Of a stretch of DNA of 63,065 bases, positions 1 to 7,864 are shown piece after piece (the stretch's first letter is position 1; each line of letters starts with the position of its first letter). This stretch comes from Parolsenella sp958406235 (GTDB lineage: Bacteria > Actinomycetota > Coriobacteriia > Coriobacteriales > Atopobiaceae). Where the stretch lies: NCBI RefSeq assembly GCF_039062465.1, contig NZ_JBCLNF010000008.1:1-63065 (forward strand). The letters are read 5' to 3'. The position numbers and the translations under genes were made by a program. The notes below the pieces were generated by a model. The model saw only the letters and a program-made list of their open reading frames with translations. It did not search any database and was not told the origin of the DNA.

Positions 1-304
1 CGCAGCGCAGGGATGAAATATACGCGCCCCCGGGGCCGCCCGCAAGGGGGCGGGGGCGTCTCCACGGGACGCACACAACTCGGGAGGATTGGGTTTTAGA
101 AGCGGAGCGTCACGAATCCGGTTTGCCGCCTTGTTTTCCCTGATAGCGATGCGATAGCGAGCCGTTTCTCACCTTATTGGCATGAGGCTCAGCAACTCTC
201 TCTCCTCTCGCCACTACATAGCGCGGATAGAGAAGCGGGACATCGGTACATCCGATGCCCCGCTTCTCGCAGATTCTTTCGCCACCCTACTTACTACGGG
301 AGCT
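1..304. other. Intergenic left edge of window
   Basis: No coding region is supportable here. The stretch contains a GC-rich inverted repeat (arms about 25-32 and 51-58) near the edge and a second, better hairpin at 231-267, listed separately. The rest is moderately AT-rich sequence without a recognisable RNA gene. Confidence 0.5.
231..267 (-). terminator. Putative terminator-like hairpin after the mutase-like gene
   Basis: Arms 231-246 and 252-267 pair over 16 positions with one mismatch around a 5-nt loop. It lies 38 nt past the stop codon of the minus-strand gene at 305-1714. No strong T-run follows on either strand, so termination is inferred from position and stem only. Confidence 0.5.
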
Positions 305-1714
305 TTACTCCTTGCCTAACTCAAGCGGCTCAAGCGCTAGCGCCGCCCCAGCGTCTAAGAGAGCGTCACGATCGGCTTTGGTAGGCGCCTCTGCGCACAC
401 AAGCGCGGTGGGCGAAGAAGCGCTCGGCCGAACGAGCACCCATGCGTCGCCTTCGAGCTCCACTCGAAGACTTCCCGCGGAGTGCGAAACGGAAACGGCC
501 TTCATCCCCGCCATTTCCGCTGGATTCAGTCCGGGGAGGTAGTTTCTCAGCATCTGGATGGCTCCTGCGCCCATGCGAACCTCGCGGCGTCCGTAGTACA
601 TTCGCCCGAGCTCCTCATCGAGAGCATCAGAAATCACGGAGAGCGGCCTGCCATCGCGGGCAATGCAATCTGCCAGAACGGCAGCCGCAGCAAGAGCGTC
701 GCGCTCGAGTCCAAGTGCGGGTATCCCGACCCCGCCCAGGGCATCACCCGCACACACGACGTTGCCGGCGAGCATCTCCTCGCGCATCCACATATAGCCG
801 GCCGGGGTGACCGTCAATTGAAGACCGAGACGCGCCGCCTGCCTTCGCACGACAGATGAGACGAAAATCGGGACTACCATGCGCCCCGTAATCCCGCGCT
901 CTCGCACGAGGTAGCCCATTATGAGAGCAAGCATTTTATGGGGAGTGACATATCGTCCGCGCTCGTCAATGAGCGCGATGCGCTCACCCGCACCATCAAT
1001 CGCAACGCCCCACGCGGCGCCCCGATCGCCAACCACCTGTTCGCACTCGTCAATCCACGGTTCCGCTGCGTCCGGATGAAGGCCACCGAAGTCCTCCTCG
1101 TCATCCGCATGAATCTCGATGACACGCGCACCGAGCGAGCCCAGAAGACGGGCGGCATGTCCGCACATAGAACCGTACATCGGGTCACACACGACGAGAG
1201 GGGCCTGCACGGCAATGGCATCACCGTCGATAAAGCCCGAAGTACGCTCAAGATAGCGCGTCATAAGGTCAACAGGCTCGGCTTCGCCTCGCGCAGAGGG
1301 TAGCTCTGGCACGACATGGCTCTCGAGAACATCCGTGTCGCCGGACGTGGCGGGCGACCCGTCTGCCATGCAGACGCGAATCCCAAAGTAGTCCGCAGGC
1401 TTATTCCCCGCCGTAAGCATGATTCCGCCAATGGCCTTGGAGTCCAGCCTTACAGCCTCGGCGAGCACACACGAGGGACAGCAGGCGTCTGAGACATAGC
1501 ACGTAATACCGTGTCCGGCGACAACCTCAGCCATTTCGGGCGCAAGCGAACGAGACAAAGACCGTGAATCAAAGCCAACGTAGACGCGAGCATCGGGATT
1601 CAGCTCATGGGCGAGTTCGCCAACAGCGTCCGCGATGCGCAGCGCGTCCTCGTATGGATCTCCGTCACCAACGCGCGCTTCCCACGCATCGCCAGTGAAG
1701 TTAATGACGTTCAT
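305..1714 (-). CDS. Phosphohexomutase-family protein with degraded active site
   Basis: The protein has 469 residues and the layout of the alpha-D-phosphohexomutase superfamily (phosphomannomutase/phosphoglucomutase). The start at 1714 is set by a GGAGGA ribosome site 9 nt upstream, and the protein begins MNVINFTGDAW. All three catalytic signatures are altered. The phosphoserine loop, normally TASHNP, reads TAGNKP at 101-106, so the phosphorylated serine is missing. The metal loop, normally DGDADR, reads DGAGER at 240-245. The sugar-binding loop, normally GGEESG-like, reads GDALGG at 323-328. The fold-level hydrophobic pattern is kept and there are no frameshifts, which argues for a maintained non-mutase role rather than a decaying gene. 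It lies 103 nt downstream of galU, so a link to UDP-glucose or wall-glycan metabolism is plausible but unproven. Confidence 0.8.
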   Translation of the reverse strand: MNVINFTGDAWEARVGDGDPYEDALRIADAVGELAHELNPDARVYVGFDSRSLSRSLAPEMAEVVAGHGITCYVSDACCPSCVLAEAVRLDSKAIGGIMLTAGNKPADYFGIRVCMADGSPATSGDTDVLESHVVPELPSARGEAEPVDLMTRYLERTSGFIDGDAIAVQAPLVVCDPMYGSMCGHAARLLGSLGARVIEIHADDEEDFGGLHPDAAEPWIDECEQVVGDRGAAWGVAIDGAGERIALIDERGRYVTPHKMLALIMGYLVRERGITGRMVVPIFVSSVVRRQAARLGLQLTVTPAGYMWMREEMLAGNVVCAGDALGGVGIPALGLERDALAAAAVLADCIARDGRPLSVISDALDEELGRMYYGRREVRMGAGAIQMLRNYLPGLNPAEMAGMKAVSVSHSAGSLRVELEGDAWVLVRPSASSPTALVCAEAPTKADRDALLDAGAALALEPLELGKE

Positions 1715-1750
1715 AGCCGTATATCCTCCAAGATGACGGCAGGACAGTAA

Positions 1751-1784
1751 GCGACCCCACGGGCGCAAAGCCGCGCGGGGTCGC
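1751..1784 (-). terminator. Hairpin between galU and the mutase-like gene
   Basis: Arms 1751-1758 and 1777-1784 pair perfectly over 8 bp and enclose a partly paired GC-rich interior. It lies in the 103-nt gap between galU and the next minus-strand gene. The downstream T-run is poor, so it may be an attenuator or an RNA-processing/stability element rather than a full terminator. Confidence 0.4.
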
Positions 1785-1817
1785 ATCGATACGCGTGCGG
1801 CACAAAGGCCTGGACAG

Positions 1818-2705
1818 CTAGCGGATGAGATCCGCCGCTGCGCCAAGGGCCTCGAGGAACTCCGCACGAGTCGAGGGATCCTCAAGCGCGGCACGAGCGG
1901 CAACACCAGCCCAGGCAGCCGGGGTCCCCGTGTCACGGCCTTCGTCGACATCGACCACGATGGCGTACATCTCCTCCTCGTCGAGAAGGCGGAGCATGGC
2001 GTCAGTGAGCTGAACCTCGCCACCGGCACCGGGGCCCTGCGTCGCAAGAAGCTCCATTACGCGGGGAGAAAGCAGGTAGCGACCCACGATGAAGAGATGG
2101 CTGGGAGCGTCCTCGGGAGCAGGCTTCTCGACCATATTACCCACCAGCCAGACGGCACCCGGGGCCTCGGGGTCACCGCCGGAAACGCACTTCCCCCCGA
2201 TAATGCCGTAACGCGAGACCTCGTCAGCCGGAACGACGCCCACCGCGATGACCGAGGCGCCGTCATGGGCATCAGAGACCTCCTTCATGCGACGACACAT
2301 CTCGTGATCGGGCACGAAATAGTCGCCAAGAAGAATCAGGAAAGGATCGTCGTCCATGGCGGGCGCAGCCTGCAACACCGCGTGACCGAGACCCAGTGGC
2401 TCATCCTGATAGACGAAAGATACGGGCAGCGAAGCGGCGCGCTCGACACCCGCCGCAAGGTCTTCCTTGTCGCGCGAGCGCAGGAGCTCTTCTAGCTCTT
2501 CATTCTTGGCAAAGTGCTCTTCAATGGCAGGTTTATCGTGAGAGTTGACGATGACAACGCCGTCAACCCCTTCAACCGCAAGGGCCTCCTCAACGACATG
2601 TTGAATCACGGGCAGGCCCTGAACGGGCAGGAGCTCCTTGGGAACCGCCTTGGTGGCAGGAAGAAAGCGAGTGCCAAAACCAGCGGCAGGGATGATTGCC
2701 TTCAC
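1818..2705 (-). CDS. galU: UTP--glucose-1-phosphate uridylyltransferase
   Basis: GalU makes UDP-glucose from UTP and glucose-1-phosphate, feeding cell-wall glycan, glycolipid and exopolysaccharide synthesis in the cytoplasm. The 295-residue protein opens with VKAIIPAAGFGTRFLPATK, the nucleotide-binding signature GxGTRxLPxTK, followed by a PKELLP motif. Length matches the family. The start is a GTG at 2705 preceded by GGAG about 11 nt upstream; an in-frame ATG further upstream would add 19 residues that are not family-like. It is followed by the degraded phosphohexomutase and preceded by a clear terminator for the dtxR gene, so galU probably has its own promoter within 2706-2828. Confidence 0.93.
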   Translation of the reverse strand: MKAIIPAAGFGTRFLPATKAVPKELLPVQGLPVIQHVVEEALAVEGVDGVVIVNSHDKPAIEEHFAKNEELEELLRSRDKEDLAAGVERAASLPVSFVYQDEPLGLGHAVLQAAPAMDDDPFLILLGDYFVPDHEMCRRMKEVSDAHDGASVIAVGVVPADEVSRYGIIGGKCVSGGDPEAPGAVWLVGNMVEKPAPEDAPSHLFIVGRYLLSPRVMELLATQGPGAGGEVQLTDAMLRLLDEEEMYAIVVDVDEGRDTGTPAAWAGVAARAALEDPSTRAEFLEALGAAADLIR

Positions 2706-2828
2706 GATGCTCCATTCTCCGACGCGCAACCCACACGCGTGGGACCGACACCACGCGCGCAACGGTCCATGATCTGGTGTGTGGGATGGTACCGCCGCCG
2801 TGCTGCGGTTGGGCGGTCTTCATACAAA

Positions 2829-2867
2829 GAGCGGGGTGCGTTCGGCAGACGTGAACGCATCCCGCTC
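2829..2867 (-). terminator. Rho-independent terminator of the murA-dtxR unit
   Basis: Arms 2829-2843 and 2853-2867 pair over 15 bp with a single G-T wobble around a 9-nt loop, followed on the minus strand by CTTTGT. It lies 60 nt past the dtxR stop and before galU. Confidence 0.75.
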
Positions 2868-2926
2868 ATACGGTTCTAATTTGGGCGTCCGCACACGCCG
2901 GCCTCACACAGCCGCCAGACAGCAGC

Positions 2927-3346
2927 CTATTCGCTATCGATGGCAACGCCCTGACGCTCTAGATAATCCATGAGACGCCGAGTCGTGTCCTCGGACAGGG
3001 CGTGCTCCATGAGGCACGCCTCTTCGTCCGCAACGTCCTCCTCCACGCCCAGCTCGTGATTTAGGAAGCTCCTAAGCATGCGGTGACGACGCCAAACGCG
3101 CGCGGCATACTCGCGGCCTTCTTCCGTCAGCTCGACACGGCCATAGCGAGTCTGCTCGACGAAACCGCCTTCCTTTAGAGCGGAGAGCGCCTTGTTCACG
3201 CTCGCCTTCGAGACGTCAAGTCGCTCCGAAACGTCTACCGAGCGAACGGCATTGTCGCCAGGATGCTCGAGTAGAACGCAATAGATTGCCTCGAGATAGT
3301 CCTCACCGGCGTTCGAAAGCTCATGCCCCTCATTCTTAGCCCTCAT
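2927..3346 (-). CDS. DtxR/MntR-family metal-dependent transcriptional regulator
   Basis: This 139-residue protein has an N-terminal winged helix (about 1-70, with SNAGEDYLEAIY near the start, the hallmark of DtxR/MntR) and a metal-binding dimerisation domain whose DEEACLMEHALS segment supplies the Glu and Glu-His ligands. There is no C-terminal SH3/FeoA domain, so it resembles MntR in size. It should sense Mn2+ or Fe2+ and repress transporter genes, none of which lie nearby. The start at 3346 is chosen because GGAGG stands 8 nt upstream. It follows murA and a small membrane protein, apparently in one transcript. Confidence 0.88.
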   Translation of the reverse strand: MRAKNEGHELSNAGEDYLEAIYCVLLEHPGDNAVRSVDVSERLDVSKASVNKALSALKEGGFVEQTRYGRVELTEEGREYAARVWRRHRMLRSFLNHELGVEEDVADEEACLMEHALSEDTTRRLMDYLERQGVAIDSE

Positions 3347-3417
3347 GCCAATACCTCCAGCTTTTGAAACGCCCCCTGTAAGCCACGGAAGAACGCACGG
3401 CTTACTATGCATACAGA

Positions 3418-3618
3418 TTATTTTACCGAGGATCCACCAGCGACAACGATGCCGCATATGACGGCAAGAACCACCCCAAGCGCAACCGCCACCACGATGA
3501 TCGCGCGCCTCCTGGACGTGCGGCGAACCATGCGCTCGTGGTAAGAGGACCCCGAAGTCGTGCGATCGAAGTCGTAGAAGCCAGTCTTGCCCGGATCCCA
3601 TTCAGAGTGCGCGGGCAT
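3418..3618 (-). CDS. Small single-span membrane protein of unknown function
   Basis: The 66-residue product has a hydrophilic N-terminus (about 1-35, with a basic RRTSRRR stretch just before the membrane) and one transmembrane helix at about 38-61. It starts 3 nt after the murA stop codon and precedes the dtxR gene, so it is probably co-transcribed and translationally coupled to murA. No family is recognised. The basic residues before the helix predict an N-in topology with only a few residues outside. It is a real gene judged by coupling and codon use, but the function is unknown. Confidence 0.6.
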   Translation of the reverse strand: MPAHSEWDPGKTGFYDFDRTTSGSSYHERMVRRTSRRRAIIVVAVALGVVLAVICGIVVAGGSSVK

Positions 3619-3621
3619 GCG

Positions 3622-4902
3622 TTAGTCCTCGATCTCGACGTCAGGAACCGTATCGCGCCACACCTTCGCGCCGAGCGCGCCAAGCTTGTCTACGAAGTGC
3701 TCATAGCCGCGCTCGATGTGATGGATGGCAGAAACCGTGGTCTCCCCCTCCGCCACAAGGCCGGCGAGCACAAGCGCCGCTCCGCCGCGCAAATCGGGGG
3801 ACTCAACCTGGGCTCCGGAAAGGCCCTCGACACCACGAACGATGGCATGATGGCCCTCTACGCGGATATCAGCTCCCATGCGGGCAATCTCGCCGGCAAA
3901 CATGAAGCGATTCTCGAAGATATTCTCGGTGATAACGCACTGACCATCCGAAAGAGCGAGCATGGCCATGGTCTGAGCCTGCATATCCGTTGGGAAGCCA
4001 GGGAACGGCAGCGTCTGGATGTCCACGGCCTTAAGGCGTGAATCCGCGGAGGCGACGACGCCATCCTCCTCGCGCTCGATGCGCATGCCCATGGCTTCGT
4101 ACTTCTTGAGAACAAGACCGAGGTGCTCGGGCTTGAAGCCGGTAACGTGAATGGGGCCGCCGGTCATACCTGCAGCGGCAATGAAGGTACCGGCCTCGAT
4201 ACGATCGCCCACGACGGCATGCGTGACGGGATGGAGCGCAGCGACGCCCTCGATCTGAATGACGGGGGTACCCGCGCCGGTGATCTTCGCGCCCATCTCG
4301 TTAAGCATGTTGGCAAGATCGACAATCTCAGGCTCACGAGCAGCGTTATCGATAATCGTGGTGCCGCTCGCGTGGACGGAGGCCATGATCAGGTTCTCCG
4401 TTGCGCCAACACTCGCGAATTCAAGGGTGACGTTGGCGCCAACGATGCCATGGGGCGCACTGGCATGCATGTTGCCGTGGGTCGTCTCGAAGTGCACGCC
4501 AAGCGCCTCAAGGCCAAGGATATGCATATCGATCTTGCGAGCACCGAGGTTGCATCCGCCGGGCATGGCGATAACGGCCTTGCCAAAACGAGCCAGGAGC
4601 GGACCCATAACGGCCGTCGAGGCACGCATCTTGACGACGAGCTCGTAAGGCGCCTCCCACTTGTCCACGTTCGTGGTATCGATGACGAGCGTGTGCTCAT
4701 CCAGAACGTCTATCTTGGCGCCAAGACGCTTGAGGACCTTACCCATGACATGGACATCGGAGATGTTGGGGACATTCGTGAGCGTGTTCACGCCCGGAGC
4801 CATGATGGTCGCCGCCATGAGCTTGAGCGCCGAGTTCTTAGCGCCCTCGACCCTGACCTCACCGGTAATGGGATGCCCACCCTCAACCTTGATGACGTCC
4901 AT
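3622..4902 (-). CDS. murA: UDP-N-acetylglucosamine 1-carboxyvinyltransferase MurA
   Basis: MurA carries out the first committed step of peptidoglycan synthesis, transferring enolpyruvate from PEP to UDP-GlcNAc. The 426-residue protein carries the substrate Lys-Asn pair at 22-23 (VEGAKNSALK) and the catalytic cysteine at 117 in PGGCNLGARKIDMHI. Having Cys rather than Asp there predicts the usual fosfomycin sensitivity. The start at 4902 is preferred because GGAGGAGG lies immediately upstream; an ATG 24 nt earlier would place that site inside the gene. It sits just after the ATP synthase operon, as in many actinobacteria and Firmicutes. Confidence 0.96.
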   Translation of the reverse strand: MDVIKVEGGHPITGEVRVEGAKNSALKLMAATIMAPGVNTLTNVPNISDVHVMGKVLKRLGAKIDVLDEHTLVIDTTNVDKWEAPYELVVKMRASTAVMGPLLARFGKAVIAMPGGCNLGARKIDMHILGLEALGVHFETTHGNMHASAPHGIVGANVTLEFASVGATENLIMASVHASGTTIIDNAAREPEIVDLANMLNEMGAKITGAGTPVIQIEGVAALHPVTHAVVGDRIEAGTFIAAAGMTGGPIHVTGFKPEHLGLVLKKYEAMGMRIEREEDGVVASADSRLKAVDIQTLPFPGFPTDMQAQTMAMLALSDGQCVITENIFENRFMFAGEIARMGADIRVEGHHAIVRGVEGLSGAQVESPDLRGGAALVLAGLVAEGETTVSAIHHIERGYEHFVDKLGALGAKVWRDTVPDVEIED

Positions 4903-4931
4903 GTTCCTCCTCCGTTGGCCTTCCATGACAA

Positions 4932-4959
4932 GATGGGCGCCCGCACGCGGACGCCCATC
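4932..4959 (-). terminator. Putative terminator between atpC and murA
   Basis: Arms 4932-4939 and 4952-4959 pair perfectly over 8 bp around a GC-rich interior, followed on the minus strand by TTGTC. It would end the ATP synthase transcript, but the T-run is short and read-through into murA is possible. Confidence 0.5.
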
Positions 4960-5014
4960 GGGTTACATCCATTGCCTAATTGTAATCGAGTCAAGCCTCA
5001 AGGATGCCAATTGG

Positions 5015-5446
5015 CTAATGCTTAAGCTTGCCAGCCTTCTCTGCCTGGGCGAGAAGCTGATTGCACCAAGCAATCTTATTCTCGTAGTAGGCGCGCTGGT
5101 GGTCGTCCTCAGGGAGGGCGTCCCTCGACTCTTCGGCAGCCTTACGAGTGGCCAGAACGACATTCGGCTCGATGTCATCCTCGCGACGAGCGTGATCGGC
5201 GATAACGACGACGGTGTTCTTGTGCACCTCGGCATAACCACCAGAAACCACGACACGACGCACGCCGCCGCCATCCTCCGGCAGAAGGTTCATGCGAACC
5301 ACGCCGTTGCCCAGAGCGCAAATCTCTGAAGCGTGGCCGGGGAGGATGCCGAGCTCGCCCGTGTACGTTGCGAGCACAACCGAGGCAACCTTACCCTCGA
5401 AGATCTGCTTGTCAGGCCTCACAAACTTGCAGGTTAGGTAGCCCAT
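5015..5446 (-). CDS. atpC: F1F0 ATP synthase epsilon subunit
   Basis: The 143-residue protein is the rotor-stalk epsilon subunit, which links the gamma shaft to the c-ring and can inhibit ATP hydrolysis. It has the N-terminal beta-sandwich with the conserved GELGILPGHA motif at about 30-39, a VVSGGYAEV segment, and a C-terminal two-helix region ending AEKAGKLKH. It is the last gene of the atp operon, 11 nt after atpD. Length is in the normal range (130-145). Confidence 0.95.
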   Translation of the reverse strand: MGYLTCKFVRPDKQIFEGKVASVVLATYTGELGILPGHASEICALGNGVVRMNLLPEDGGGVRRVVVSGGYAEVHKNTVVVIADHARREDDIEPNVVLATRKAAEESRDALPEDDHQRAYYENKIAWCNQLLAQAEKAGKLKH

Positions 5447-5457
5447 CAGATCCGCCC

Positions 5458-6939
5458 CTACTCAGCCGCGTTCTCGGCAGCAGCCATCTTGGCGGCGCGA
5501 TCGCGCACGTCATCGATGGTGCTGGCGTAACGGAAGGCCTGCTCGGGGATGTCGTCGCACTCGCCGTCAACGATAGCGGCGAAGGAGCGAACGGTGTCCT
5601 CGATGTGGCAGTACACGCCCGGGTTGCCCGTGAACTTCTCGGCGACGTGGAAGGACTGCGAGAGGAACTGCTGGATCTTACGCGCACGGTCAACGACCAG
5701 GCGCTGCTCCTCAGAGAGCTCGTCCATACCAAGAATCGCGATGATGTCCTGAAGGTCGGTGTACTCCTGCAGGGTCTCCTGAACGGCGGTGGCCACGCGA
5801 TAGTGCTCGTCGCCGACGACACTGGGATCGAGGGCGTCAGACGAGCTCGCCAGCGGGTCGACTGCCGGGTAGATGCCGAGCGAGGCGATGTTACGCGACA
5901 GAACCGTCGTGGCGTCAAGGTGCGTGAACGTCGTGGCAGGAGCCGGGTCGGTAAGGTCGTCGGCGGGGACGTAGACGGCCTGGACCGAGGTGATCGAGCC
6001 TTCCTTGGTCGACGTGATTCGCTCCTGCAGGTCGCCCATCTCCGTGGCCAGCGTGGGCTGGTAACCAACGGCGGACGGCATACGGCCGAGAAGTGCGGAG
6101 ACCTCAGAGCCTGCCTGGGAGAAGCGGAAGATGTTGTCGATGAACAGAAGGACGTCCTGGCCCTGGTCGCGGAAGTACTCAGCCGTGGTGAGGCCAGCGA
6201 GGCCGACACGCAGACGTGCTCCAGGCGGCTCGTTCATCTGACCGTAGACAAGGCAGGTCTTGCTGATAACGCCAGACTCGCTCATCTCAAGGTACAGGTC
6301 AGTGCCCTCACGGGTGCGCTCGCCAACGCCGGTGAACACCGAGGTGCCACCGTGCTCCTGGGCGAGGTTGTTGATGAGCTCCTGAATCAGAACCGTCTTG
6401 CCGACGCCTGCGCCGCCGAACAGACCGGTCTTACCACCACGGACATAGGGCTCGAGAAGGTCGATGGCCTTGATGCCGGTCTCGAAGATCTCGGTCTGGG
6501 TGGTGATGTCCTCGAACTGCGGAGCGGGACGGTGAATCGGGTAAAGCTGCATGTTTTCCGGCATGGGCATGCCATCAACAGGCTTACCAGCGACGTTCCA
6601 GACGCGGCCAAGGGTCTGAGGGCCGACGGGCATCATCATCGGGGCACCCGTGTCATGGACACGGAGACCGCGCTGAAGGCCATCGGTGGAGGCCATGGCG
6701 ACGCAGCGAACGACGTTACCCGGGAGCAGGCTCTCGACCTCAAGCGTGAGGTTGATGGCGCCGATCGGGGTCTCGCCCTTGACGGTAAGGGCGTTGTAGA
6801 TCGCGGGGACGGCATCGTCGAACTTAACGTCGACGATGGAGCCCACGATGCTGATTATGGTGCCGTCTCCGACACTACGGTGCTTGATATCGAGGGCCGC
6901 CTCCTCGAGCACCGACCTCTTCTCAGTGGTTTCTGACAT
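5458..6939 (-). CDS. atpD: F1F0 ATP synthase beta subunit
   Basis: This is the catalytic beta subunit of the F1 sector (493 residues). It has a Walker A motif GGAGVGKTVLIQEL, the GERTREGTDLY segment with the catalytic glutamate, Walker B at VLLFIDNIFRF, and the ALLGRMPSAVGYQPT signature. It starts with an ATG overlapping the atpG stop (TAATG) and has GGAGG 7 nt upstream. The N-terminus is extended by about 15 residues compared with E. coli. Confidence 0.98.
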   Translation of the reverse strand: MSETTEKRSVLEEAALDIKHRSVGDGTIISIVGSIVDVKFDDAVPAIYNALTVKGETPIGAINLTLEVESLLPGNVVRCVAMASTDGLQRGLRVHDTGAPMMMPVGPQTLGRVWNVAGKPVDGMPMPENMQLYPIHRPAPQFEDITTQTEIFETGIKAIDLLEPYVRGGKTGLFGGAGVGKTVLIQELINNLAQEHGGTSVFTGVGERTREGTDLYLEMSESGVISKTCLVYGQMNEPPGARLRVGLAGLTTAEYFRDQGQDVLLFIDNIFRFSQAGSEVSALLGRMPSAVGYQPTLATEMGDLQERITSTKEGSITSVQAVYVPADDLTDPAPATTFTHLDATTVLSRNIASLGIYPAVDPLASSSDALDPSVVGDEHYRVATAVQETLQEYTDLQDIIAILGMDELSEEQRLVVDRARKIQQFLSQSFHVAEKFTGNPGVYCHIEDTVRSFAAIVDGECDDIPEQAFRYASTIDDVRDRAAKMAAAENAAE

Positions 6940-7853
6940 TACTTGTCCTCCAATGCGGCCGCGCCGCCGATGATCTCGTTGAGCTCAGTGGTGATGGAGC
7001 CCTGCCTCACACGGTTGTACGTACGGCTGAGGTCATTGACGACCTCTTCCGCATTCTCCGTCGCGGAGTGCATCGCGCGACGGCGCGCGCCGTGCTCTGC
7101 CGCAGCCGAATCAAGCATTGCATGAAAGATCACGGTGCGGACATAGGCCGGGATAAGGTAGCCGAGAACCTCGGATGCGGACGGGTCAAAGTCGAACTCG
7201 GTGCGATAGTCGTGCTCGACCGTCGTCAGAGCCTCGCGGTTGCGCGGCTCATTGGGCAACTTGAACACATCCGGGTCGATCGGGAGCAGCTGCTCGCTAA
7301 CAAGCACCTGCTCGAAGCGGTTCTTCGCGTGCCAGTAGTTCAGCTCCACGCGATCGATGGTGCCCTTTGCATAGGCATCCATGACGTACGTGGCAATCTG
7401 ATCTGCCTGGTCCATCGTGGGCTCGGAGGAGGTACCGACGAAACTAATCACCGGATCCACTCCGCGATGCGCGAAGAAGTCGGTCGGCTTACGGCCACTC
7501 GTGATCAGCTGGCTCGTGACACCCTTCGCCTTGAGTCGGTCCATCTTACGAAGAACCTCGCGCTCGGGCTGGATATTGAAGCCGCCGGCAAGTCCACGAT
7601 CGGACGCGATGACAATGAAGAGAACGTTCTTCTCCGTACCATGCCTCTCGAGCAGCGGCTGCTCACCCTTGACGCCAGCGCCCACGACAGCGGCCAGCAT
7701 ACGACTGATCGCGTCCTTGTACGGCTCAGCCTCCTCGGCGCGATCGAGTGCCTTGCGGATCTTCGCCGTGGAAACCATCTCCATCGTGCGCGTGATCTGC
7801 ATGGTCGCCTTGACCGAGGAGATGCGCCTCTGAATTTCACGAAGATTCGACAT
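6939..7853 (-). CDS. atpG: F1F0 ATP synthase gamma subunit
   Basis: The 304-residue central-shaft subunit opens with LREIQRRISSVKATMQITRTMEMV, the coiled-coil signature of gamma, and ends with a helix containing NRVRQGSITTELNEII. The core domain holds the conserved IASDRGLAGGFN segment. It rotates inside the alpha-beta hexamer. Its stop codon overlaps the atpD start and the gene begins 11 nt after atpA. Confidence 0.96.
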   Translation of the reverse strand: MSNLREIQRRISSVKATMQITRTMEMVSTAKIRKALDRAEEAEPYKDAISRMLAAVVGAGVKGEQPLLERHGTEKNVLFIVIASDRGLAGGFNIQPEREVLRKMDRLKAKGVTSQLITSGRKPTDFFAHRGVDPVISFVGTSSEPTMDQADQIATYVMDAYAKGTIDRVELNYWHAKNRFEQVLVSEQLLPIDPDVFKLPNEPRNREALTTVEHDYRTEFDFDPSASEVLGYLIPAYVRTVIFHAMLDSAAAEHGARRRAMHSATENAEEVVNDLSRTYNRVRQGSITTELNEIIGGAAALEDK

Positions 7854-7864
7854 GAGCTGGTGCC

